A stretch of DNA of 34,778 bases from Frankiales bacterium (GTDB taxonomy: Bacteria > Actinomycetota > Actinomycetes > Mycobacteriales > SCTD01), in the NCBI GenBank assembly GCA_025965935.1, contig JAOPVZ010000084.1, positions 1 through 34,778 on the forward strand, given 5' to 3'. The notes under the pieces were generated by a model. The model had not been told where the DNA came from and did no database searches. It saw nothing but the letters and a program-made list of their open reading frames with translations. Position numbers and translations under genes: made by a program. How positions within the stretch are numbered: position 1 is the stretch's first letter; the number at the start of each line of letters is the position of its first letter. This document shows positions 18,834 to 26,802 of the stretch, piece by piece.

Positions 18834-19663
18834 CCACGGCGCTTCCCGACGAGGCACGCGGACAGGGCACCGCTCGCGGCCGGCTGCAAGGGCGGCGACT
18901 CATCGTCCTGGGTGCCGGGCAGCAGACGTACGGGCAAGCTGACCCTCCCGTCGGCCACGGCCGCGCGATCAGCGTGCTCGCGGCACGCGAGGGCGCCAGC
19001 GTCTTCTGCGTCGATCGTGACGCGGACGCGGCCGCCGAGACGGCAGCTGCCATCGTTGCGGAGGGTGGCACCGCGTGGGCGTCCGCCGCCGATGCCTCGG
19101 AGGAAGCAGACGTCGTCCGAGTCCTTGACGAGGCCAGGATGTGGCTCGGCGACCTGGACGGCCTGGTCCACAACGTGGGCATCGCCGAGGGGCAGGGCCT
19201 GGCCGGAACCTCGGTCGAGCAGTGGGACCGGGTCTTCGCCGTCAACGTCCGGTCGCACTTCCTGGCCTGCCGGCATGCCCTCCCTCGGATGCCCGCCGGG
19301 GCAGCGATCGTCCTCGTCTCGTCCCAGGCCGCGTTCTGGCCCGTCGGTGCCTGGCCTGCGTACAACGCCAGCAAGGCAGCCCTGAGCGGGCTGCTCCTGC
19401 AGGTCGCCAAGGAAGGCGCCGCGCTCGGGATCCGTGTCAACGCGGTCGCCCCGGGCCTCATGGACACCGCCCTCGGCGTCCACGTGGCCGGTGACTACCC
19501 GCAGCGGGCCAGCACCCCCGTCCCCCTCGGCCGCATGGGTACTGCCTGGGAGGTCGCCTATCCGGTCGTGTCGCTGCTGTCGACGGAGTCGAGCTACATC
19601 ACGGCGCAGACCCTGCTCGTCGACGGCGGTCTCACGGCGCTGCGGACCCCCGCAGCGCCGTGA
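18830..19663 (+). CDS. SDR family oxidoreductase
   Basis: ATGA overlap; Rossmann N-terminus VLGAGQQTYGQADPPVGHGRAIS, NVGIAEG, YNASK active site, LLVDGG C-terminus. Confidence 0.92.
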   Translation: MTTALPDEARGQGTARGRLQGRRLIVLGAGQQTYGQADPPVGHGRAISVLAAREGASVFCVDRDADAAAETAAAIVAEGGTAWASAADASEEADVVRVLDEARMWLGDLDGLVHNVGIAEGQGLAGTSVEQWDRVFAVNVRSHFLACRHALPRMPAGAAIVLVSSQAAFWPVGAWPAYNASKAALSGLLLQVAKEGAALGIRVNAVAPGLMDTALGVHVAGDYPQRASTPVPLGRMGTAWEVAYPVVSLLSTESSYITAQTLLVDGGLTALRTPAAP

Positions 19664-19667
19664 GACC
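19628..19667. terminator. 18-bp perfect stem, 4-nt loop, overlapping the SDR stop codon
   Basis: GGTCTCACGGCGCTGCGG-ACCC-CCGCAGCGCCGTGAGACC; TGA stop at 19661-19663 inside the right arm; precedes a convergent gene. Confidence 0.85.
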
Positions 19668-19718
19668 GGGTCGCGACGTCCTGACCAGACGGACTCGCCC
19701 GGCGGCCAGCCAGGCCTC

Positions 19719-20912
19719 TTACGCCAGGCTCGCGAACACCGCGTCGGTGAGTGCCTGCACCCGCGCGTCGGTGCCCATGCCGATGACCATGTAGTTGGTG
19801 ACGTAGCCGATTCCGACGCGGCTCTGCGGGTCTGCGAAGGCCATGGCTCCGCCGAAGCCAGGGTGGCCGAAGGATCCTTCGTTCGGGCCCATCGGGTACC
19901 GGAGCGGCGAGTTCAGCGCGTACCCCAGTCCGAGCCGGCTGTGGATCTTGGAGATGACGTCGATCCCGTTGAACGTCTCCGTCGCGAACGTGCGGATGGC
20001 CGCGGGCGAGACCAGGTTCGTCCCCTCGAGCGTGCCGTCGCACGCCAGCGCGCCGTAGATCCGTGCCAGCGAACGAGCATCCGTGTGCGGGCCAGCTGCG
20101 GAGACCTCGGCGACGCGGAAGTCAGGGTGGTTGAACGTCTGCGTGAACACCGCATCCAGACGCCGGGCCGGCCCCATGAACAAGCACTGCCCGCTGAGCG
20201 TCGACGGGTTCATGCCCTCGAACGTCTCGTCGTTCCCGAAGGCGGGATCTGCCTGCAGCGGCGCGACCCGCGCATGCTCCTGCTGCGGCAGCCCGACCCA
20301 GTAGTCGAGTGACAGCGGCTTGACGATCTCGGTGTGGATGAACTCCCCGACCGTGCGGCCGGTGATCCGCCGCACCAGCTCACCGAGCAGGAACCCCATC
20401 GTGAGGCTGTGGTAGCCGGACTCGGTGCCCGGCTCCCACAGCGGAGCCGCCGCCGCCAGCGCCGCCACGATGTCCTCGTGCCGTTGGAAGCTCGCCGGCT
20501 CGTCTGCGCTGACGATGCGCTGGTAGTCGGGGAAGGTCGGCAGCCCAGCGGTGTGGTTCAGCAGCATGCGGGTGGTGACGGCCTCTTTCCCGTTGGCGCC
20601 GAACCCCTCCCACACCGTGCTGACAGGTGCGTCCAGTTCCAGCTGACCACGATCCACCAGCATCTGGATCGCCAGTGTCGTGACGCCCTTACCGGTCGAG
20701 AACCCGCAGACCAGGGTGTCCTCGGCCCACGGCTTGTCCGCCTCGGCCTCGCCTCCCCAGAGGTGCACGACCTGCTCGCCGAGGTGGTACGCCGAGAAGG
20801 CCGCCCCCTGGCCCGCACCTCTTGTGAGGGTGGCGCCGAAGGCATCCCTCACGCGCTCGAACCCGGGAGCTACCGAGCCCCTGACGGTTGCCACGTCATC
20901 ACCGCTGTGCAT
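19719..20912 (-). CDS. Serine hydrolase, class C beta-lactamase/EstB-like
   Basis: FSTGKGVTTLAIQML (SxxK), ESGYHSLTMGFLLGELVRRITGRTVGEFI, GHPGFGGAMAFADPQSRVGIGYVTN. Confidence 0.92.
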   Translation of the reverse strand: MHSGDDVATVRGSVAPGFERVRDAFGATLTRGAGQGAAFSAYHLGEQVVHLWGGEAEADKPWAEDTLVCGFSTGKGVTTLAIQMLVDRGQLELDAPVSTVWEGFGANGKEAVTTRMLLNHTAGLPTFPDYQRIVSADEPASFQRHEDIVAALAAAAPLWEPGTESGYHSLTMGFLLGELVRRITGRTVGEFIHTEIVKPLSLDYWVGLPQQEHARVAPLQADPAFGNDETFEGMNPSTLSGQCLFMGPARRLDAVFTQTFNHPDFRVAEVSAAGPHTDARSLARIYGALACDGTLEGTNLVSPAAIRTFATETFNGIDVISKIHSRLGLGYALNSPLRYPMGPNEGSFGHPGFGGAMAFADPQSRVGIGYVTNYMVIGMGTDARVQALTDAVFASLA

Positions 20913-20967
20913 GGTCGAACCCTTCTGAGTGTTGTCAACGCGGCCGTCGTCGTGATGCCCGAACAGG

Positions 20968-21906
20968 TCAGGGCGCAGAACGGTCGCTGGAGGGGGTGGG
21001 CGCCGGGAAGTTCTCGCGCCAGTGGTCGGCGATCTCGGCTCGCCGGCAGACCCAGACGTCGTCGAACGTCTGCACGTACTTCACGAACCTGGCGAGTGCG
21101 GCGGCCCGGCCGGGACGGCCGGCCATGCGGCAGTGCAACCCGATGCTCATCATCTTGGGGGAGGTCGCGCCCTCCTCGTAAAGGAAGTCGAACGCGCCTC
21201 GGAGATAGGTCTCGAAGTCGTCGCCGCTGGAGAAGCCGGGGCTGATCGAGAACTTGAAGTCGTTGGCGTCCAGCGAGTACGGGACGAGCAGCACGGACTT
21301 GTCGCCGACCGTGGACCAGTGCGGCAGGTCGTCGTCGTACACATCGCTGTCGTAGCTGAAGCAACCCGCCTCGACGGCCAGTCGCCTGCTTCGGATGCTG
21401 GTGCGGCCGCCGTACCAACCGGCCGGCTTGGCCCCTGTCAGCTCCTCGATGATGTCGATGGAACGGCGGATGTGCTCGCGCTCCACGTCCTCCGGGACGT
21501 GCAGGTAGTCGATCCACCGCCAGTGGTGGCTGGCCACCTCGTGGCTCAGCTCGGCGAACGCGCGTCCCGCGGCCGGGTTGTCAGCGAGGGCCTTGCCCAC
21601 GGCGAAGACGGTCAGCGGAAGCCCCGCAGCCTCGAAGATGCGCAGCAGCCGCCACACACCTGCCCTGGCGCCGTAGTCGTAGAGCGACTCCGTGTTGACG
21701 TTGCGCAGTCCCACAAGTGGCTGCATGGGCGTCTCGCAGATGAACGTCTCCGAGTGGGAGTCACCGTTGAGGACGGTGTTCTCGCCACCCTCCTCGTAGT
21801 TGAGGACGAAGCTCACGGCGAGACGCGCACCGCCAGGCCACTGCGGGTCGGGCGGGTTGCTGCCGTAACCGACGAGGTCCCGGCCGTACTCCGGGGTGCT
21901 CAACAT
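20968..21906 (-). CDS. PuuE-like allantoinase/polysaccharide deacetylase-family C-N hydrolase
   Basis: MLSTPEYGRDLVGYGSNPPDPQWPGGARLAVSFVLNYEEGGENTVLNGD; EVASHHWRWIDYLHVPEDVEREHIRRSIDIIEELTGAKPAGWYGGRTS. Start at 21906; the ORF track extends further upstream. Confidence 0.88.
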   Translation of the reverse strand: MLSTPEYGRDLVGYGSNPPDPQWPGGARLAVSFVLNYEEGGENTVLNGDSHSETFICETPMQPLVGLRNVNTESLYDYGARAGVWRLLRIFEAAGLPLTVFAVGKALADNPAAGRAFAELSHEVASHHWRWIDYLHVPEDVEREHIRRSIDIIEELTGAKPAGWYGGRTSIRSRRLAVEAGCFSYDSDVYDDDLPHWSTVGDKSVLLVPYSLDANDFKFSISPGFSSGDDFETYLRGAFDFLYEEGATSPKMMSIGLHCRMAGRPGRAAALARFVKYVQTFDDVWVCRRAEIADHWRENFPAPTPSSDRSAP

Positions 21907-22043
21907 CTTCCCGCGTGACAAGCCGAGGGCACGGCTTTTCCGGCCGGACGGGGATGCGGGCTGTAGATTCCGCCTCCGTGACGGATCGTCCGACGACGCA
22001 TGCGCACCTCTTCCGACTCGGGGGCCTCGGCGTGGAGTGCCGC

Positions 22044-22080
22044 CAACCTTGTACTTGTCAGGTTGTCTGTCAAGAGACAG
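22044..22080. promoter_or_regulatory. Interlaced inverted repeats, candidate GntR/FadR-type operator in divergent intergenic region
   Basis: TTGTCAG-GTTGT-CTGTCAA (22055-22073), CAACCT-N10-AGGTTG (22044-22065), CTGTC-AAGA-GACAG (22067-22080). Confidence 0.6.
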
Positions 22081-22146
22081 CATCGTCGTGAGGATCTTCT
22101 TGCGAAGGTGCAAGGCACCCTCACGTTCCGCCTAGATTGGACACCC

Positions 22147-22896
22147 ATGTCGCTCAGCGCACTCCGTCACGGCAGCCTCTCGGACGACGTCGCCGAGCGG
22201 GTGCTGGCTGTCATCAGCAGTGGCGAGTTCAGCGCCGGCGACCGGCTTCCCACCGAGCCTGTCCTGGCTCAGATGCTCGGCGTGGGGCGCACGTCCGTCC
22301 GGGAAGGCATCGCCAAGCTCAGGATGCTCGGAGCGGTCGAGGTGCGACGCGGCCTGGGCACGTTCGTCACCGGACGTGGCGCCGCCGACCCGCAGTTCGC
22401 CTTCCTGCAGTGGGCCGCCGAGCACCGCTACCGCATCGTCGACCTGTTCGAGGTGCGCACGGCGCTGGAGACCACCGCTGCCTCGCTGGGGAGTCAGCGA
22501 GCCACCGAGGCCGAGCTGGACAACCTCGAGGCGGCGGCCAACGCGCACGTCTCGGCGCACGAAGCCGGCGACCTCGCCGACCTCGTGGACAGTGACCAGG
22601 ACTTCCATCTGGCGCTGGTGCGCTGCAGCCACAACGAAGCCCTGCTGCACGTCTACGAGATCCTGGTTCCGCAGTTCCGGGACTACCGCGGCAAGTCGCT
22701 CGCGCTCGAGGGGGCGGCGCACCGGTCCGGTGAAGACCACCTCGCGGTCGTCGCCGCGGTTCGGGCGCACGACAGCGAGGCTGCCAGTCGCGCGGTGTCC
22801 AAGCACCTCGCGACCTTGTACGAGGAGATCGTGGCTGCGGGCTCCAGCGCGGACGCCGGTGCTGACGCCGGACGTCCGCACAAGCCCGCCGGCTGA
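22147..22896 (+). CDS. FadR-subfamily GntR transcriptional regulator
   Basis: LSDDVAERVLAVISSGEFSAGDRLPTEPVLAQMLGVGRTSVREGIAKLRMLGAVEVRRGLGTFV; FCD-like C-terminal domain. Confidence 0.93.
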   Translation: MSLSALRHGSLSDDVAERVLAVISSGEFSAGDRLPTEPVLAQMLGVGRTSVREGIAKLRMLGAVEVRRGLGTFVTGRGAADPQFAFLQWAAEHRYRIVDLFEVRTALETTAASLGSQRATEAELDNLEAAANAHVSAHEAGDLADLVDSDQDFHLALVRCSHNEALLHVYEILVPQFRDYRGKSLALEGAAHRSGEDHLAVVAAVRAHDSEAASRAVSKHLATLYEEIVAAGSSADAGADAGRPHKPAG

Positions 22897-23032
22897 GCCG
22901 AGAACGCCTTCCGCGTCAGGGCCGCGACGCACCGCGGCCGTCAGCGCCCAGCCTGAGCCCGATGGGCTGCGCCGGCCGTGCCGTGCCTTCCGACGGCCGG
23001 TCGACCTGGCCCCCCGATGTGACATGAACAAT

Positions 23033-23073
23033 GGTATGACTTCAGGTTGACAGACGTCTGATGACTCCATACC
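23033..23073. promoter_or_regulatory. Roughly nested inverted repeats upstream of second SBP; possible second GntR site
   Basis: GGTATG (23033-23038) and CATACC (23068-23073) flank the perfect palindrome CAGACGTCTG (23051-23060); TCAGGTTG(A/T)C shared with the 22058 region. Confidence 0.45.
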
Positions 23074-23131
23074 TTCCTGTCACTCGTTGGACCCTCCGGT
23101 CCCGGTTCACCCTCTTCGAAAGGTGCGGGAT

Positions 23132-24163
23132 GTGAAGTTCCGTCCGCGTTCACTCGCTCTGGCCCTGGTCCTGCTCGCGGCTCTCACCGCCTGCAGCGGC
23201 GCCGCGGGCTCCACCGCATCGTCGGGCTCAGGCGGTACCAAGCAGATCCGGGTCGCCTTCTTCTCCGCGGTTCAGGCCAACACGTTCATCGCGGCCATGT
23301 ACAAGGGCATGCAGAGCGCCGCCGCGAAGCAGGGGAACGTGTCCATCACGGTCTTCGATGCGAACTTCGACGCCACCAAGCAGCTCAACCAGGTCGAGGA
23401 CGCCCTGACCACGAAGCGCTTTGACGCCTTCGTCATCGTGCCCCTCAACTACGCGGCCATGGTGGCCCCGACGAAGACGGCCATCGCCCAGAAGATCCAG
23501 GTCGTCACCTGGAACTGGCCGATCGGGAACAAGCTCGACACCGTCGAGCCGCAGGTCCCCGGGATGGCTGGGTCGGTCCTGACTCCCGCCACCGTCGACG
23601 GCGCCCACCACGTCGAGATGATCAACGCTGCTTGCCAGGGTTTGACGACGTGCAACGTGGCCTACGTCGCCGGCGCGATCTCGGGAGCCTTCGACGTGGC
23701 AACGATGAACCTCATCAAGGAGAACGCGAAGACGCACCCGAACATCCACGTCGTCCAGGAGGTGGAGGGCGGCTACGCGCGGAACCCCTCTCTCAAGGTC
23801 GTGCAGAACGTCCTGCAGGCGCACCCGAACGTGAACGTCATCGACGCTCACGGCGACCAGATGGCGCTTGGTGCAGAGGATGCTGTGAAGTCGGCGAACC
23901 TGGTCGGCAAGGTGAAGATCCTCGGCGGAGGCGCCAGCGTGATCGGCGTCACCGCGGTTCGCGCCGGTCGCTGGTTCGGCACCACCCTGACCCTGCCGGA
24001 GACCGATGGCACGACCTCGATGGACCTCGCGATCAAGGGCGTTCTCGGGCAGCCCGTTGCCGACAAGGGAGTCGACAACGCCTCAAATGGTCAGCTGCCG
24101 GCCATCCTCACCCAGGCGAACGCCGCTTCCTGGAAGGCCTTCCAGGCTCAGTGGGCCGGGTAG
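23132..24163 (+). CDS. Ribose-type ABC importer substrate-binding lipoprotein (system 2)
   Basis: GTG start; MKFRPRSLALALVLLAALTACSGAAGS lipobox; RVAFFSAVQANTFIAAMYKGMQSAAAKQGNVSITVFDANFDATKQLNQVEDAL. Confidence 0.92.
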   Translation: MKFRPRSLALALVLLAALTACSGAAGSTASSGSGGTKQIRVAFFSAVQANTFIAAMYKGMQSAAAKQGNVSITVFDANFDATKQLNQVEDALTTKRFDAFVIVPLNYAAMVAPTKTAIAQKIQVVTWNWPIGNKLDTVEPQVPGMAGSVLTPATVDGAHHVEMINAACQGLTTCNVAYVAGAISGAFDVATMNLIKENAKTHPNIHVVQEVEGGYARNPSLKVVQNVLQAHPNVNVIDAHGDQMALGAEDAVKSANLVGKVKILGGGASVIGVTAVRAGRWFGTTLTLPETDGTTSMDLAIKGVLGQPVADKGVDNASNGQLPAILTQANAASWKAFQAQWAG

Positions 24164-24184
24164 TCCTGCCACGGTAAATCAAGC

Positions 24185-24227
24185 TCCCCGGCCCACTGTC
24201 GTCCTCCAAAGGGCAGTGGGTCGGGGA
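24185..24227. terminator. Intercistronic stem-loop between SBP and ATPase genes (attenuator/processing-type)
   Basis: TCCCCGGCCCACTG - 15 nt - CAGTGGGTCGGGGA; 14-bp stem with one G-U pair; no U-tract. Confidence 0.75.
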
Positions 24228-24291
24228 TTCCACGGGCGCTGACGCCGCCACGATCGCCGCTTGTGTCCAACTCGTCGGGAGGAGCCCGTCC

Positions 24292-25809
24292 GTGGCAACT
24301 GCGCCGCACATGGAACTGCGCAACGTGGGAAAGAGGTTCGGCGGTGTGCAGGCTGTCGCCGATCTGTCGCTGAGCATCGACCGCGGCACCATCCACGCGC
24401 TCGTCGGGGAAAACGGAGCCGGCAAGTCCACGGTCGGGAAGATGATTGCCGGGGTGCACCGACCCGACGCAGGCGAGCTGCTGCTCGACGGCCGGGTCGT
24501 GCGCTACCACGCGCCGCGAGACGCCCTGGCCGACGGCGTGACGATCATCGCCCAGGAGCTCGCACTCGTGCCGCAGCGATCCGTGCTGGAGAACGTCTTC
24601 CTGCGCAGCGGGCGGGCCAGCCACCTGACTGCACGCGACAAGCGTCAGCGGTATGCCGAGCTGCAGGAGGAGGCCGGCTTCGAGGTCCCGGCAGACGTGC
24701 GGGTCGCCTCCCTCCGTGTGGCGGACCAGCAGAAGGTCGAGATCCTCAAGGCGCTCGCCCGGGACGCGCAGCTCATCGTCATGGACGAGCCGACAGCCGT
24801 CCTGAACTCTGCGGAGACCGAGCGGCTCTTCCACGCGGTGCGCGCGCTGCGGGACCGGGGAACCTCGATCGTCTTCGTCTCGCACTTCTTGGAGGACGTC
24901 CTCAGCCTGGTGGACACGGTCACCATCCTGCGCGACGGCAAGCACATCCGTACCGGTCCTGCTGCGCAGGAGTCGCCGGAGACCTTGGTGACAGGCATGC
25001 TGGGGCGCACGTTCGACACCAGCTTCCCGGAGAAGGTCCCGGTCGCGCAGGATGCACCGGTCGTTGCGGCGGTGCGGGGACTGTGCGCCGCGGGCTTCGT
25101 CAAGGACATCTCCTTCGACGTCCGCGCCGGCGAGATCGTCGGTCTCGCCGGCCTCGTGGGGAGCGGGCGCTCCGAGGTGGCAAGGGCGATCTTCGGCGCT
25201 GACAAGAGGGACGCCGGCGACGTCGAGGTAGCGGGAGAGGCGGTCGACATCGCTTCCCCCCGGGATGGCGTGAGAGCCGGCATCGCCTTGCTCCCTGAAG
25301 ACCGCAAGGGCCAGGGCCTGCTGATGCAGCGCTCGATCCTGGACAACATCACGTTGCCGCACCTGGACCGGGTCAGCGCAGGGGGAGTCGTCTCGCCGGT
25401 ACGCGAGCAGAAGGCCGTCGATGACCTGATCTCGCGGATCGGCATCCGAGCCAGCAGTCCGGCCGCGAAGGTGAACACGCTGTCGGGGGGCAACCAGCAG
25501 AAGGTGCTGTTCGCGAAGTGGCTGTTCGGCCGTCCCAGCCTGCTGATCACGGACGAGCCCACCCGCGGCGTGGACGTCGGTGCCAAGCGCGCCATCTACG
25601 AGCTCATCCACTCCCTGGCAGCAGAAGGCGTAGGAGTGCTGGTGATCTCCTCTGAGCTCGAAGAGGTCCTCGGCCTCGCTCATCGCGTCCTGGTGCTGCG
25701 CGAGGGTCGGCTCGTTGCCGAGTTCGATCAATCACAGATGAGCGAGGAGAGCGTCATGCGGGCGATCTTCGCGGCCGATGCCGGCGACGGCGAAGGGTTG
25801 GCGTCGTGA
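24292..25809 (+). CDS. Ribose-type tandem-NBD ABC importer ATPase (system 2)
   Basis: LVGENGAGKSTVGKMIAGV, LIVMDEPTAVLNSAE, LLPEDRKGQGLL, LSGGNQQKVLFAKWLFGRPSLLITDEPTRGVDVGAK. Confidence 0.96.
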   Translation: MATAPHMELRNVGKRFGGVQAVADLSLSIDRGTIHALVGENGAGKSTVGKMIAGVHRPDAGELLLDGRVVRYHAPRDALADGVTIIAQELALVPQRSVLENVFLRSGRASHLTARDKRQRYAELQEEAGFEVPADVRVASLRVADQQKVEILKALARDAQLIVMDEPTAVLNSAETERLFHAVRALRDRGTSIVFVSHFLEDVLSLVDTVTILRDGKHIRTGPAAQESPETLVTGMLGRTFDTSFPEKVPVAQDAPVVAAVRGLCAAGFVKDISFDVRAGEIVGLAGLVGSGRSEVARAIFGADKRDAGDVEVAGEAVDIASPRDGVRAGIALLPEDRKGQGLLMQRSILDNITLPHLDRVSAGGVVSPVREQKAVDDLISRIGIRASSPAAKVNTLSGGNQQKVLFAKWLFGRPSLLITDEPTRGVDVGAKRAIYELIHSLAAEGVGVLVISSELEEVLGLAHRVLVLREGRLVAEFDQSQMSEESVMRAIFAADAGDGEGLAS

Positions 25810-26798
25810 CAGTTCCTGAGGTCGAGACACCCCTGACACCTGGGGCTCGGCGACTGTCGAGCTCCTGGTTGCGCGTGGAAGCCGTCCGTGACTACGGGAT
25901 CGTGTTCGCGTTCCTGGCGATGTTCATCACGCTGAGCCTGTCGAGCCCCGTCTTCCTGACGTCAGCGAACCTGCTCAACGTGCTGAACCAGTCATCCGAG
26001 GTCGGGATCATCGCGGTGGCAGGCACTCTGGTGGTGATCGCCGGCGGGTTCGACCTGTCCGTCGGCGCGATCTACGCGGTCGGCGGTGTCGTCGCAGCCC
26101 AGACCGTCCCCGACATCGGAGTGCCCGGTGCCTTGCTCGCCGGCGTGCTGGTCGGTCTCGGGTTCGGGATCTGCAACGGGGCGATCGTGACCGTCGGGCG
26201 CATCAACCCGTTCGTCGCGACCCTGGCGTCGCAGATCATCGTTCGAGGCATCGCGCTGGTGCTGACCGGGGGGACGTTGATCACCGTGACCGACCCGTCA
26301 TTCGCCACGCTGGGCCAGGGCTCGGTGTTCACCATCCGCTACGCGGTGCTGGTGTGGCTGGGCTTCGCGGTGATCGTGGCACTGCTCCTGGGTCGCACGA
26401 CGTTCGGCCGGTACGTGTACGCGGTCGGTGGCAACGCGGAAGCCGCGAGGCTCTCCGGTATCCGGGTGGGTCTCGTGCGTGGGGTCACGTTCGCGTTGTC
26501 GGGTCTGGCCGCGGGGCTCGCCGGCGTGGTGGTCGCGTCGCGTGTCTCGACCGGACAGGCCGACACCGGCGCTGGCCTGGAGCTGGCGGCCATCGCGGCG
26601 ATCGTGATCGGTGGAACCTCCATCCTCGGCGGCGAGGGCGCCATCTGGCGCACCGTCCTCGGCGTCGTGCTGATCACGCTGATCGGCAACGGTTTCAACC
26701 TGCTGAACGTCGATCCCACGTACCAGCAGATCTTCCAGGGCGTCATCATCCTGCTCGCCGTCGGCATCGACGCGTGGGCCCGACGGAGCCGGCGGTAG
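25806..26798 (+). CDS. Ribose-type ABC importer permease (system 2)
   Basis: GTGA overlap; VVIAGGFDLSVGAIYAVGGVVAA, GRYVYAVGGNAEAARLSGIRV, GGTSILGGEGAIWRTVLGVVLITLIGNGFNLLNV. Confidence 0.95.
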   Translation: MTVPEVETPLTPGARRLSSSWLRVEAVRDYGIVFAFLAMFITLSLSSPVFLTSANLLNVLNQSSEVGIIAVAGTLVVIAGGFDLSVGAIYAVGGVVAAQTVPDIGVPGALLAGVLVGLGFGICNGAIVTVGRINPFVATLASQIIVRGIALVLTGGTLITVTDPSFATLGQGSVFTIRYAVLVWLGFAVIVALLLGRTTFGRYVYAVGGNAEAARLSGIRVGLVRGVTFALSGLAAGLAGVVVASRVSTGQADTGAGLELAAIAAIVIGGTSILGGEGAIWRTVLGVVLITLIGNGFNLLNVDPTYQQIFQGVIILLAVGIDAWARRSRR

Positions 26799-26802
26799 TG
26801 GC

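Noticed and set aside
20968-21906. Cell-wall or chitin polysaccharide deacetylase
   Set aside because: PuuE-type signatures and no signal peptide at the supported start make a cytosolic C-N hydrolase more likely.
24148-25731. 527-aa minus-strand ORF opposite the system 2 ATPase
   Set aside because: Shadow ORF; the ATPase frame has all ABC motifs.
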